From Stercorarius parasiticus (taxonomy: Eukaryota > Chordata > Aves > Charadriiformes > Stercorariidae): a DNA stretch of 64,000 nucleotides. The stretch is from contig VWZL01000445.1 of assembly GCA_013396915.1 (NCBI GenBank), positions 442,191 through 506,190 of the forward strand. Direction: 5' to 3'. A program made the translations under genes and the position numbers. Below the pieces are notes generated by a model. The model worked only from the letters and a program-made list of their open reading frames with translations. It did no database searches and was not told the origin of the DNA. Every line of letters begins with the position of its first letter. Position 1 is the first letter of the stretch. Below are positions 36,083-47,800 of this stretch, piece after piece.

Positions 36083-36732
36083 GCTCATTTTCAGAAAAGA
36101 CCCTGAAACCTCAGGCTGAGGAGCCCCTGCCGGCACCCCGAGCCTTTCTGCCATGGACATGTGAACTCACACTAGTCTAAACAGAGACACAGACCCAAAA
36201 ATGTCCAGAACGGAGAGATCTATGCAGGAAAACAAGAACAAAACTCAAGCAGGATGTATCATTAAAAATTCATCATAGAAGTGATTTAGTTCAGTTCCCC
36301 ACTGGGCAGGACTGGGCTGATGAGCAGCAGTGCTCCCGCCGGGACACAGGCAGAGGGAGGCAGGCCGCCTTCGGCTGGGCAGAGGGCACCCCCCCGCCCT
36401 CAGGAGGCTGCGCTGGTTCCCCACTGTGGAGTCAGGTCCTGGAGCTGCTCAGCACCAAAACACGGGCCTGGAGCCCCTCGTTCCCTCACACTGCTGCCCT
36501 CCCGCTGCACCAGCAGCCAAATGTCTAACCCAGCAAGAGGCAAACAAGTTTGAAATATATGTCAGAGAAGCACTGCCAGAACGGGAAAGTGTGGCTTGAA
36601 TGAAATAATGTCTCGAGGTTGGTTTAGTGTCAGGTCTTTAAAACATTTCCTTGTACTTTTCATAGGACAAACCAACCACAAAATAATTTTCCAGGAGCCT
36701 GGCAATACACATCCTTAAACCAAGAAGATTGT

Positions 36733-37065
36733 AGAATCATAGAACGGACCCCTCGTCCCATGGCTCCCCTCCCTGATGCAGAGTCCCTCCCCAGCTTTCC
36801 TGGAGCCCCTTTAGGGACTGGAAGGGGCTCAAAGGTCTCACTGGAGCCTTTTCTTCTCCAGGCTGAACCCCCCCAACTCTCTCAGCCTGTCCTCCCAGCA
36901 TCTCCGGGGCCTCCTGTGGCCCGGCTCCAACAGCTCCGTGTCCTTCTGCTGTTGGTGCTCCAGAGCTGGAGGCAGCACTGCAGAGGGGTCTCCCCAGAGC
37001 GGAGCAGAGGGGCAGAATCCCCCCCTCGCCCTGCTGCCCACGCTGTTGGGGATGCAGCCCAGGGT
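36733..37065 (-). mobile_element. CR1 LINE fragment with internal deletion
   Basis: It starts with the reversed CR1 terminus (AATCATAGAACGGACC) but passes at once into the upstream part of the element (CTTTCCTGGAGCCCC, GGCTGAACCCCCCCAACTCT, TGTCCTTCTGCTGTTGGTGC). The 200 or so bases normally between these two parts are missing. It lies in minus orientation. The frames at 36737-37144 (minus) and 36760-37209 (plus) are shadows of this element. Confidence 0.9.
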
Positions 37066-37179
37066 GCTCAGTCCCCGCTTGTGTCATGGCACCAACACCC
37101 CCCATCATGGGCTGCTCCGGGAGGGCATGGGCAGCGCCACACACAGCCCAACGCTGTTACTCACTGGCGGAGCCCAGCT

Positions 37180-37490
37180 AATTCAGCTGTCAACACTATA
37201 CATCAATAACCTCTGCTTTAAAACATAGATAATGGCCCCAGTTAAGTTGACTTTGGCAGGAATAGAGCTGCCCTCACAGCAGACAGCACAGGAACAATAG
37301 GTTCGGACTTTGTTGTTATCGGCTCATTGCAGCAATGCAGAGCCCGTTCGTCAGCTGGATCCAAAGCTATTAGTAAACACGGCAAGGTAACGGATGGCTG
37401 AGCACAAGGTTTGTCCCCAAAAGACCTATGAACAATGTATAACTTTTTACAGGAAACAATCATTTATATAATTCCTGTGAACTCCTGATA
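37180..37490. promoter_or_regulatory. Candidate enhancer with SOX-type motifs
   Basis: The AT-rich stretch between CR1 copies carries several AACAAT cores (GAACAATAGG, GAACAATGTA, GAAACAATCA), the binding core of SOX factors, with TAAT cores nearby (AGCTAATTCAGCTG). No coding potential is recognised. Whether it is conserved cannot be seen from one sequence. Confidence 0.25.
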
Positions 37491-38307
37491 CCACGCCAGG
37501 GGAGGCGGGAGAAGGGAAGGCATTAGTCATGCACTAGCAGATGTTTTGACTTATGTAAGGCTCTTTTTTTTCTTTCTTTAAGCCTCACCCTGGAGGCTTC
37601 TTGAGAGCCCCCTCACCCTTAGTCATGTTGGTGGTGGGGCAGTTCGGAGGTCTCGGGACTGCAGGGAAAGCTGCTAAGCTGGGGCTCTGCTCCTGCAAGG
37701 AATAGTTATGCTCCTTTTGCTGAGTAGCACAGCGAGCTGCTACGGAGGGAAGGTGCAGAGCTTTCTAAGCCACAGCCAAGGAACATGAGCCTCTGTGTCA
37801 GTGACTGAGCACACTTGGCTCAGGCCCCACAGGAGCCCGTCCCTGCCGAGGGACGCTGTGCTGTGGCATGGGCTCAGGAGACAAGGGACACCCTCACAGG
37901 GACACAGCCACCCGCTGGGACTCCTGCGCTGCCCACCAGCCGCGGTGCACAGACACACTCACGTTTCAAAGCGTGAGGAGAGCAAAAAGGAGCCGACTGC
38001 CACCTCGGCTGACATCAACATCTCTCTCCTGACCCTGCTGCCCACCCTGGCACAGCTGAGCAGACACAAACACATCCTCCCATGCCTTTTCTTTCTATCG
38101 CTCCAACAACCATCCCCACCACCGTGTCCCTGCTGCTATTTCTCTCTTGCAGCATGGTCCCCTGCCTTTAACACTGCATCCTGACCCCACTCACCGTTCG
38201 TCACTCCCAGCACAGCGTGTGCTGACACGTGCCCACTGGCCAGCGGCCCACGCTATCTTCCCTGCTCCTTCCTTCAGCTCCTCCAGCAGCAGTGAGCCTC
38301 CAGAAAG
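37491..38307. other. Intergenic spacer between CR1 copies
   Basis: Mixed-composition sequence with no recognisable gene or repeat. A plus-strand frame at 37795-38184 shows no domain. Confidence 0.5.
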
Positions 38308-38572
38308 TCATAGAATGGTTTGGGTTGGAAGGGACCTTAAAGCCCACCCAGTGCCACCCCCTACCCTGGGCAGGGACACCTCCCACCAGACCAGGTTGCT
38401 CCAAGCCCCCTCCAACCTGGCCTTGAACCCCTCCAGGGATGGGGCAGCCACAGCTTCTCTGGGCAACCTGGGCCAGGGGCTCACCACCCTCAGCACAAAA
38501 CATTTCTCCCTTATACCTAGTCTAAATCTCCCCTCTTAATTTAAAGCCATTACTCCTCGTCCTATCACAACA
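38308..38572 (-). mobile_element. CR1 LINE, 3' part
   Basis: It begins TCATAGAATGGTTTGGGTTG, continues through GGGACCTTAAAGCCCACCCA, CCTGGGCAGGGACACCTCCC and CTCTGGGCAACCTGGGCCAG, and ends in degraded sequence near CCTATCACAACAGGCC. It is about 265 bases in minus orientation. It closely resembles the 3' part of the plus-strand copy ending at 46483, so the two form a distant inverted pair. Confidence 0.94.
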
Positions 38573-38859
38573 GGCCCTGCTAATGACAAGGGGACTGTTA
38601 AAGCTGCTCAAGATGTCAAGAACATTTATTGCTTGCAGCTGAGACAAATCAGGGTGGGAAATGAGCACGTTTGCTTTGAGCCAGCGTAGGAAGGCTTGGG
38701 CTGGTGGCCAGCATCAGTGATAGCCCTTTGTCACAGGGAGCACCTCAGGTAGCACAAGGCCCTGCAAGAGCTGCGGAACTGCATCCCACCACAGTCATCA
38801 GAAACGGCTCAAGCTTTCTGGAAGAGCAGCCAAAGCATCTGCGCCAAGCTCTCACTGTG

Positions 38860-38985
38860 GAGCTCCGGCTCATCTAATTTTCAAAATCCCTCAGGCGGCT
38901 GGTTATCTTAATTAAGATATTTATCTTTGTTAAATAGAACCAAACACATTTGCATGTCCACAGAGAGGTGTTTTATTCATACTGA
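38860..38985. promoter_or_regulatory. Candidate enhancer with GATA/homeodomain palindrome and octamer
   Basis: At 38904-38919 lies the perfect 16-bp palindrome TATCTTAATTAAGATA: two GATA-type half-sites facing outward around a TTAATTAA homeodomain core. A second TTATCT follows at 38921-38926, a CTTTGTT SOX-like core overlaps it, and an ATTTGCAT octamer lies at 38948-38955. The clustering in about 55 bases is what is seen. Enhancer activity is inference. Confidence 0.4.
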
Positions 38986-41900
38986 TGGCCACTCAGGGTG
39001 GAATTAGGAGCTGTCAAGAGGGTGTCTGGCCTTTGGATGCTGGCAATGGGCATGATGAGATTTAAAGGGCTGGGATAAGTTTTGCTCCAGTGCTAGAGCT
39101 TCATTTCCAAGACACAAACCTCCATTGATTTTGTAGCATCAAGTACTCCAAGCATACATCTCCTAAAGATTCCTGGGGAGGGATGAAGTGTCTCTATCGT
39201 ATAGAGCAACACTGGTTTACCTGCAACGCTCACTCTGATCTTTATGCGCGAGATGTATTTAAAATTCAGGAAATTCCATTTCCTGCACTTTGCTCTCATG
39301 AAACACTTAAACCAAAGCGCTTCAACATCTGTTGCCTTCCACCCGGCTGACACGTGAAGTGATCCTGAAGTGCCCCGGGAACGCAGCGCTGCTTTTCAGC
39401 TGAGCTGCAATCATAAAAAGGTTTCCAACTCCACACAGCTCTGCAGTGTTTACAGAAGATGGATAATGCTGCAATCCCTACGGCCTGCTGAAATCTGGTT
39501 TCCAATGTTTCTATAGAGAGAGAGCCTGTAGATGTATATTAAGGGGGGAAAAAAAGTTAACAAAAGTTGGGGAAATACTCTTATTTTTCCCTCTGCGACA
39601 GCAGCCAGCTGAGGCACAGGACACGATACGACTTCCCCAGTGGAGCGGGCAGGCTCAGCCCTGGCTGCAGGGGCTCCAGCAGATGCACTCCAGCTCTGAA
39701 ACCGCCCTGAAGATGTGTCGGCACGTGGATGCCGCGCTGGGGCTGGCTCTGCAAAACCCCTTCCCGCCTCGCAGACACCCCTACAGAGGAGGGTTTCATG
39801 GCCGCGAGACCTCCTGCAATGGCTGCACTGCTCCAGGAGGGAGGACGGACAACAAACCCCCCGGAGCGGGCACTGAAGAGCTGGCCCGGCACCGCCGCCG
39901 CGTCCTGCTGGAGCCCGGCCATGGGCAGGCAGGGACGGGGCAGCAGGGGACTCCCCCACCGCCGCATATCAGCACTGGAGAGCCAAGGGCAGGGCTGCGG
40001 GGAGATGGGGGATATCCTGCTGGTTGCGTGCTGGAGCAGGAAGGGTGACATTCAAAGAAAAATATTAAAATTAAAACTAAAACCAGAATGCACTCGAACC
40101 CAGCACGTACTGCAGTGGTGCTAACTGGTGCCAGTTTCCCCCACACTGACAAGCTATCGCCAGGCAGAGACGGGGGAATTCACTTTTTAAAAAAGGCTAT
40201 GCCAGTTTCATGAATCAGTCTCAGCTGGCAAATCCTTTCCCCTCTCCACAGGAAATTAAACATATGCTCGCAGGGAATGTCTCCAAAACACATGCGCATC
40301 CACCCAGGAAAACCTCCGCCGCGTGACTGGGGCTGTGTTGGCTCCGGCTGCAGCCCCTGGGAGGCCAAAGCTGTTGGGCAGCCCTGGACGCGGAGTGTGC
40401 CATGGACAGAGGGCACATGGGAGGAAAAATTGCATGAAATGGCCCAAGGTGGACGTGGTGCAGCCACAAGTGATGAGGGCACATTTAATGTATACCCGTA
40501 GCAATTGATATATACCCTTATCAACAAAGCCAACGCAACAGAGCGGCTGCCAACTGCTAGCAAGATGGGGCAGTGCTGGACCTGTCAGAGCAGAGGCCGG
40601 CAGCTCATCACCACCCAAAGGGACCCGCAGCCCTGCCCGAGCTGAAGGCAGCAGCAGGGTCTCTAACACCCCTCCCAACCGGGATGCCAGGGGTGGCTGT
40701 CCCCAGACCACCCCACAGGGCCCCGGCTCTCACTGGGAAGGGATGCCCCCCTCCCCAAGGGGCAGACGACCATCCCAGGTTGGACACTGGCTCCACAGCG
40801 TGGCCCGTGGCTGTGTGCAGGTGGCCACGATCACTAGTAGCACCGACAGCCACATTCAGGGCAGTCAGACTCACGGGCGCTATGGGAGAGGCTGGGGGGG
40901 GGGCACAGCCACACACAGCCCCACACCACAAGCTGGCTGCAGGCTTTGTGCATGCCATGGCACCGTGCTCATTTCTGCTTTAAACGTGGATGGAAAATCT
41001 TTACCTCATTTGCTAAAAGCACTTTAATGTCTTTACACAGGAAAAAAACAATATTAAAATGTATTACTAATTTAGATTATTTAATTCGGTCAGCAAGACT
41101 GAAAGCACTTGCTGCACTTCAAGGCCAGGTTCAAAGCATTAATCACTCTAAATTCTGCCACGATTTCCTTTACATTTCATTTCTATGTCATTTTTTCATT
41201 CATTAGCCATGAGCATGACAAGTGACAGACTGCCCTTAGGTGCACATTTAAGCACGTGCAGTGAATGGCTGTTGGATTCACCTAAGTATTGAATTATTGG
41301 ATCCACCTAAATAAAAGGCAAACTACCCTCTGAGCATTTCTTGACAATTAATTATCCCAAAGATGACTGGAGGAGTCCAAGGTTTCATTTCAGCACTTGG
41401 GAGTGGTCTCATGTTCAACTGCCAGGTCCTCGGTGAGGCGAGACGTGAGGCCGGGGCACGGCCGCCTCGCCGCACCAGCAGAATCTCTCCAGAAGCATTT
41501 GCAAAGTTAAAAATAAGTGCAGTGCTATTTCTTGTCACCAGTGAAGAACGGGGCCAGTTAGTTTGGTGTTTTCCTTTGTCGTCTTCTGGGTTTGCACTGA
41601 AACAATTTTCCATCAGAAGAAATTATGTGCCCTCAGCCCATTAAAAAGCAGGACCGGGATATGAAGGGTCCTGTTCGCCCCCCAGTCCGAGATGTGGCTG
41701 CGATGCCACCGGGGTCTCTGCCTTGTGCGTCGCACCAGCACCCGAAGCGGTCAAGCCCAAAGTGGTTCTAGAAGGTGAAAAAGAGATTTTTATCTTGGTT
41801 TCCCAGAGAAAAGACCATCTCAGAAATAACGGCAGAAAGCAGCCCCGGGGGTTACCGCAGAGCTGATGGGCAGAGGGCAGCCACAGCCCACCCCAGCGGA

Positions 41901-43900
41901 AGACTTCAAATGGCAGCGAGGACACGGTTTGGGGCGTTTGAGGGCACAGAAGGCGGCTGCGGATGCTGCAGATGCTGCGAGCTCCCGCCCTGCTATAGAC
42001 CTGTCCCCTTCACCAGCAGGACGTTATCCACATCCCCTCGCAAACTCTTCTCACCCTGTTATTGTACATGTGCTGTTAATTTGGTGCAATAAGCACTATT
42101 TCCCCCCACCGCCCCCCGAGTGTTTGGTAATACGTCCCTAGGCTGACACACACTGCGTTGGAGACTGTTGGGGCTGTGCCAGGGCACATCCCGGCTGTGG
42201 CGGATGCCAGTGGGTCCCACCGGGGCCTGGGGAGAGGCCAGGCGTGCCCAGCACCAGCCCCATCCCTCGCTGCAGAAAGGGCTGGGGAGTCACAGCCGAG
42301 AGCAGAGCACTGCACCCAGCACAAGGCTCCGCTGGGGGCTGGCGAGCAGCTTCCCTGCGGGGAGGGACGATTATGGTGATGGGGGACGAATGACAGAAGC
42401 AAAAGAAAGCCAAGAGCATCAATTGCAAGAACAACTGGAAGATGACAGAGATACACTCCTGGGCACAAATTCTTTCGCATTTATTCTAGTGTGCAACTGA
42501 AATCTCCTGCCCCTTTCATCATACCTGTAAACAACTTTGTTGTTTGCTGCGAATGATCCTATCATAAAAGGTAAGGACATAATAATGGGGCAGGCATAAA
42601 AGAAAGTGAAATAGCAGAACACCACAACAGAAGGCAGGACGGCCGGGCTGCCATGCCTCTCCCGCTGGCCGGCAGGCTTTGCAGCCATCCCATTCTTCCC
42701 CGCATCCCTGGGAGAACATGGCATCTTAAAAACAGTAACGATGAACTCGTACTCATCACATTTCAATGTAATTAAGACCTTGTTCCTTGACGCTGTCATA
42801 CTGAAAGCAAGTTCAGCGCACGCCTGTCCCCAGGACCGCCTCCGCTCCCTGCACCTCCGGCAGGTCTGCTTTAGCTCAGGAGAAGTCAGTGCCCTATAAG
42901 GACCACCATTTATTGAAAAGAAGAACACAAAAAGAGTCCTCGAGGAGGAATCGATGGGAGCTGCTTTCCCAGTCAATAGTGTCTGAAAAACAAATGGGGT
43001 CTGTTGCAAATCAAAGGCAGTGCCACGTACTCTGTGAAATACTGCATTTGTTTCTGCTCAGCCACGCAAGAATCCCTGGCCCCTCTTCACATCATCGCTC
43101 AAGATAATGTTATCATCAAATTTTTTATGAAAAAAATATTGCAGCAGAGATAATATGCTGTGATGCACATATTTCACAAAGGACAGGCTACTTCAGTTAG
43201 AGCAACCTATTTAAAAAAGGAAAAATATATGCAGCTCCCCTCCCAGATTACAGATCAGCTTCATTCCCCCGTTGGCACCATTGTTTGAGTTAGTTCCACT
43301 GAAAATGCATCAAATTTCCAATCTTGGGGACAAGGACAGCGAGTTTCAGCTGTAATAACTGTCCTGGATAAGATTTAGAGTAAAGCTTGAGGAAAAATTA
43401 TTTAGAAATCATTTGTTCGCTATCATGCTCTTTGTATGTTCTTTGCTGACTCTCCCGTCTAATAAAACACCCAAATCTCAGTATTAACAAATGCTGAGAA
43501 AAAAGTCCTGGAGAAAGTTTAGCTCTTGTGCAATGCAGTAACTGCCCCTGGCGCCAGGATGAAAACACACTGCAAAATATGGACAAACTACCTATTTTTT
43601 TAGAACACAGTTATTTTGTCTGTAAAATCTCAGGGGGTGCAGCAGCGTGGCATCGCTCTGCTCCGGGGTGCCAGTGACAGAGGCCCCCAGCGTCCCAAGG
43701 TGCCCACACGCCCCCCGCACCTCCCGGGGGTCACCAGCAACTGGGCAGCACTGGAGCTGGGGGAGATACTGGTCCCCAGTGCTCCCTGCTGGGGTGGTCG
43801 CAGCGGACCCCCGGCCCCAGGGGCTCCGGGGCAGCACAGCAAATGGCCACGTCTGCCCCAGCACCCCCCCTCACCCCGGGCACTGCTCAGGCCACCTGGA
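38986..43900. other. Intergenic region, middle part: no gene recognised
   Basis: Alternating GC-rich blocks (39600-40050, 40560-40960, 41860-42380) and AT-rich blocks (41030-41230, 43090-43460). The longest frame is a minus-strand one at 42419-43009 (196 codons) with one hydrophobic segment and no recognisable family. It is within what chance would give. No repeat of a known family is visible. Confidence 0.55.
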
Positions 43901-43949
43901 TCACATCCGTCTTTGTGTCACGCAGTTTGTATCCAGAAACAGAATTGTG

Positions 43950-44100
43950 TACATGCATGCAAATCAGCATGCAAATCATCTCTCCTTTGATTTGCATATG
44001 CTGTTAGATTCATGAGGCGGTGCTTAAAAGGACCTGGCAGCTAATTACAGTGCCATGCATAGGCTATAAATACATATTTTGATGACCTTTTTGGTAACTA
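43950..44100. promoter_or_regulatory. Octamer cluster with inverted repeat and TATA-like box
   Basis: Three perfect POU octamers occur within 41 bases: ATGCAAAT at 43957-43964 and 43969-43976, and the reverse ATTTGCAT at 43990-43997. The second and third lie in a perfect inverted repeat (arms 43969-43978 and 43988-43997, ten bases each, nine-base spacer). A TATAAATA follows at 44065-44072 after an AGCTAATTACAG homeodomain-type site. This could be an enhancer or the promoter of an unannotated plus-strand transcript. No coding frame starts downstream. Confidence 0.45.
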
Positions 44101-45885
44101 GCAAAGTAGTAAACGAAGTTCAGGGCACAAATAAATAGCAAGAGTGAAGTGGTATTTGATACCCGAAGGGTGAGTTTGCCCCCAGCTCCCTCCCCTCTTC
44201 TTTTCTGGCAGAAATCTCGGTGGAGAAATACCTCTTATAACACATTAGTACAGATCTCAGTAATGGGAACCTCTGAATGGTTCCACAATATAGTGCGGGC
44301 AAAAATACCCATTTTTAGCTCATTTGTAAAGCACTTTGAAACCTTTACCTCTTGGATAAAAGTCTCACCAGCTTCAGTCAAGAGGAAGACTGAAGGTTGC
44401 ACTCCCAAAAATACAGTGAATTCTTCCTTAATGGTCCCTGCTGATTCAACCAACTTCAACTTTGGAAATACTGTCTGAAAATAACACAGTGGTTTCCAAG
44501 GGATGAACTCCCACGTGCACAAACAGCCTTCCCAGGGCCAGAGGACGCCCCTGTCCTGCTCGTTTCCCCCTGCCCAGGGAGGTGAGGGCATGGAAGAGGT
44601 TTATCGTGTTTTCCCGCAGGCCCGCGGCCACGTTTGCTGGGGAAGGCCAAGAAAGGAAGACATAGACACCATGATTTTACCTCCACCTCCTTTTTTATCA
44701 TGTGGCTTGTCTCCAAAGCCCCATGACATCCTCCAGCAAGGGGCATCAGCGAGACCCACCACACAGCCACCTCAGACACCACCATCCCTTCCAAGCTGCA
44801 GGAGCTCTGTGAGAGCTGTGGCTCAGTTCCCGGCCCAGGAGGGGCAGCTGGGCTCCCCGCAGCCCCTATGCCATGCCCTGCACATCACATAGAGCAGCAA
44901 AATGCCAAACTGGAGCAGAGCGACTCCATGTGCCCCGACCTGGTCTTCTTCAAGGGCAGCATGGGCATCTGCAAGCTGTAGGTTCCTCCTGGTCCCAAAC
45001 CCCACATTGTCCTGAAGAGCTTCACCATCCCAGACCTGGCAGGATCCAGTGACGTGAGGAGCATAGCAGTTCTGTCCCCTGACGCCTCCGATACGCCAGA
45101 CTGGGAAGCACTTACACATATTCATGTGTGTTTTCAACTTCAGAGGGAAACTAACACATACGTTAGTGTACAGTAGTGTGTAAAGTTAATTTAAATGCAA
45201 ATGCTGCATTTGCCCCATAGAAATTAAGTAATACGCTCAATTTGTTGTTTATACTTAAAGTTAATGATTATCATTGCTTCAGCCAGGTAACTAGGTATGT
45301 TGGAGAGAAATGACTCAGGTCTTAATTTTCAGCTAAGCAGGAGTATACTCAGGTGTGGCCACTTGGTGTTTTAGATGGGTATCCAATGCTTGAACATGGG
45401 CAGGTGTCTGAGGGGCCCACACAAGCACCCAATTAGCACATCAGTACCAGCCGTACATCACTGTGATGCTGTGGGTGAGAAACGTGCAGTCTCCTCTGAT
45501 GGCCTCGGCATCAGCCCTCCTTCTGCAAACCCAACACTGGCAGGAGCTCATCACGCGGGTACCAGCACATGCTACTCTGAAGCAACGGCCCCACATTGCA
45601 GCTACAAACAAGGTATCGCTGCTCATTATCCATCCAGAAAAGAGGCTGTTACTCAACCTGAACAGAATGTTACCCAAGAAGCACTTAGCACCACACATGA
45701 ATTATTAAAGAGACTGACGGCAGTTGCATCCCACAGATAAGAACGTAGACCTTCATGCTCAGAAGCATCATCCAGCTACCAATTATATTGATATTTCGAT
45801 AGTTATGGACTCTTCCTGAAGGCAGGCTGCTCCATAGCTGTCAATTAACAACAATCATCAATTATCGCAGCCCAGAAAGACAACG
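44101..45885. other. Intergenic spacer: nothing recognised
   Basis: AT-rich at its left end (to about 44480), GC-richer in the middle, AT-rich again near 45130-45320. No exon, repeat or RNA gene is recognised. Confidence 0.5.
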
Positions 45886-46483
45886 GCACCCTGGGCTGCA
45901 TCCCCAGCAGCGTGGGCAGCAGGGCGACGGGGGGGGATTCTGCCCCTCTGCTCCACTCTGGGGAGACCCCCCTGCAGTGCTGCCTCCAGCTCTGGGGCAC
46001 CAACAGCAGAAGGACACGGAGCTGTTGGAGCCGGGCCAGAGGAGGCCCCGGAGATGCTGGGAGGGCTGGAGCCCCTCTGCTGGGAGGACAGGCTGAGAGA
46101 GCTGGAGGGGTTCAGCCTGGAGAAGAAAAGGCTCCGGAGAGACCTTTGAGCCCCTTCCAGTCCCTAAAGGGGCTCCAGGAAAGCTGGGGAGGGACTCTGG
46201 ATCAGGGAGGGGAGCCTTGGGACGAGGGGGAACGGCTTTACACTGAAAGAGGGAGATTTAGATTGGCTATCAGGAAGAAATTCTTTGCTCTGAGGGTGGT
46301 GAGCCCCTGGCCCAGGTTGCCCAGAGGAGCTGTGGCTGCCCCATCCCTGGAGGTGTTCAAGGCCAGGTTGGAGGGGGCTTGGAGCAACCTGGTCTGGTGG
46401 GAGGTGTCCCTGCCCAGGGCAGGGGGTGGCACTGGATGGGCTTTAAGGTGCCTTCCAACCCAAACCATTCCATGACTCTGTGA
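45886..46483 (+). mobile_element. CR1 LINE, longest copy in the window
   Basis: About 600 bases of CR1 in plus orientation. It runs from CACCCTGGGCTGCATCCCCA through AACAGCAGAAGGACACGGAG, GGGTTCAGCCTGGAGAAGAA, GGCTCCAGGAAAGCTGGGGA and AGGCCAGGTTGGAGGGGGCT to the terminus CCATTCCATGACTCTGTGAA. It retains the tail end of the second open reading frame region and the 3' UTR only. The frames of 187 codons (plus) and more (minus) across it are by-products. It lies next to the GC-rich block with the assembly gap. Confidence 0.94.
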
Positions 46484-46499
46484 ACACCAGCCTCTCCTA

Positions 46500-47800
46500 G
46501 CCCCTTCCCCTGAAGCACACGGTCCTGCTGCAGGACGCGCAGTGACAGGGCAGCCCACGGCGTAGCTCCGCTCATGCGGCCACCGCAGGGCCAGCAGCGC
46601 AGGGTGACACGGTGGCAGCGCCTCAGTCCCGCGGCAGGGTCCCCGCAGCCACGCTCGCCCCCGGCCCGATGCGCGGGGCTCGGTTGCCACCTGCTGGCCG
46701 CGGGCACGCCGGGTCCGGGGGGACACCCACCGGCGGCGGGGGGGGACTCGGCTCTGGCGGGCCACGGCACAGCNNNNNNNNNNNNNNNNNNNNNNNNNNN
46801 NNNNNNNNNNNNNNNNNNNNNNNNNNNNNNNNNNNNNNNNNNNNNNNNNNNNNNNNNNNNNNNNNNNNNNNNNNNNNNNNNNNNNNNNNNNNNNNNNNNN
46901 NNNNNNNNNNNNNNNNNNNNCCCACCCGTGCCACCGAGCGGGCGAGTCCCGCACACCTTTATACACCCTCACCTGCCCGAGAGCCCGGCCGGGGCCCCCC
47001 CGAAACCCCCAGAGGCTTTTTCCCCAGGGAAGGTGCCCAGGAGCCTCCCCCTTGACGAGAGCCAGGCTGGGCCAGTAGCGGACCAGCCGCTCGTGGCGAG
47101 GGGAGACTCCAGGCTGCCAGCACCGCTCTGCTCTGCAGCCGCTCACCCGCCCTGCGCCCCCCTCCCGTGAGGCTGTGCCCGGAGCTGCACTAATTAACTG
47201 TAATACGGGCCGGGTGGGCCGCTGCCCCCTGGAGATGCAGGGCGAGTCCCAGCTGCGGCCGAGCCAGCCCCTCCTCGGCCAGGTCCCCGGCAAAGCCCCG
47301 CCGACACGGTGCCCGCAGTCCCCACGCGTCGGGGGACACTGAGGACATCAGGGAGGTCTCTGCTCCCCCGCGCTGCCGGGACGGGGGGAAAGTGAAGTCA
47401 TGAACCAGCGGCAGGAAAAACAATGGAAAGAAACATAATACGGGATCTGAATAAACGGCCAGCCGCAGCCTCCGCCAGGCCGCGTGTGGCGTGCACTCAG
47501 ACTTTGCAGGCGCTTTTTATTTAGATATGGGGCTTTTTATCCGCTTGGCAGCTAGAACACTGCCCAGAGCCCCGGCTCTGCAGGGCAGGACACGGCGTTG
47601 GTTATGGCTGGGGGCAGGGAAGGGTGCTCGGCCACGCAGGAGTGCTCTGCACCTCCCCAGCCTGCGCCGGGAGCCCGGGGGCTGCGGGGAGGGGGCAGGG
47701 GCCGGGTCCCCCCTCTCCCCTGGCTGCAGCATCGCCTGCTTTGGGGCGACCCTTCCCCGCGCCACTCTCTCCCGAGCCGGCAGCAGGATGGTCTCAGCCT
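46500..47800. promoter_or_regulatory. Second GC/CpG-rich block, interrupted by an assembly gap
   Basis: Sequence on both sides of the N run is GC-rich with many CpG (for example GCGCGGGGCTCGG, GGCCGCGGGCACGCCGGG). It gives way to AT-rich sequence at about 47830. Such a block 4-5 kb downstream of the SRGAP3 3' end could be a promoter of an unannotated transcript, or merely GC-rich intergenic DNA that failed to assemble. No exon with recognisable product is visible. Confidence 0.35.
46774..46920. other. Assembly gap (147 N)
   Basis: An unbroken run of N inside a GC-rich block. The true length is unknown. Frames that run through it contain long stretches of X and are not evidence of genes. Confidence 1.

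Noticed and set aside
43950..44000. Inverted repeat as a CRISPR, transposon end or tRNA-like structure
   Set aside because: There is only one repeat pair with no array, target-site duplication or element body. Octamer sites explain it better.
45912..46475. Plus-strand frame of 187 codons
   Set aside because: It coincides with the CR1 LINE copy. It is not an intact reverse-transcriptase frame and not a host gene.
46238..47293. Minus-strand frame of 351 codons
   Set aside because: It runs through the 147-N gap, which is read as X, and through a CR1 copy. It is an artefact of both.
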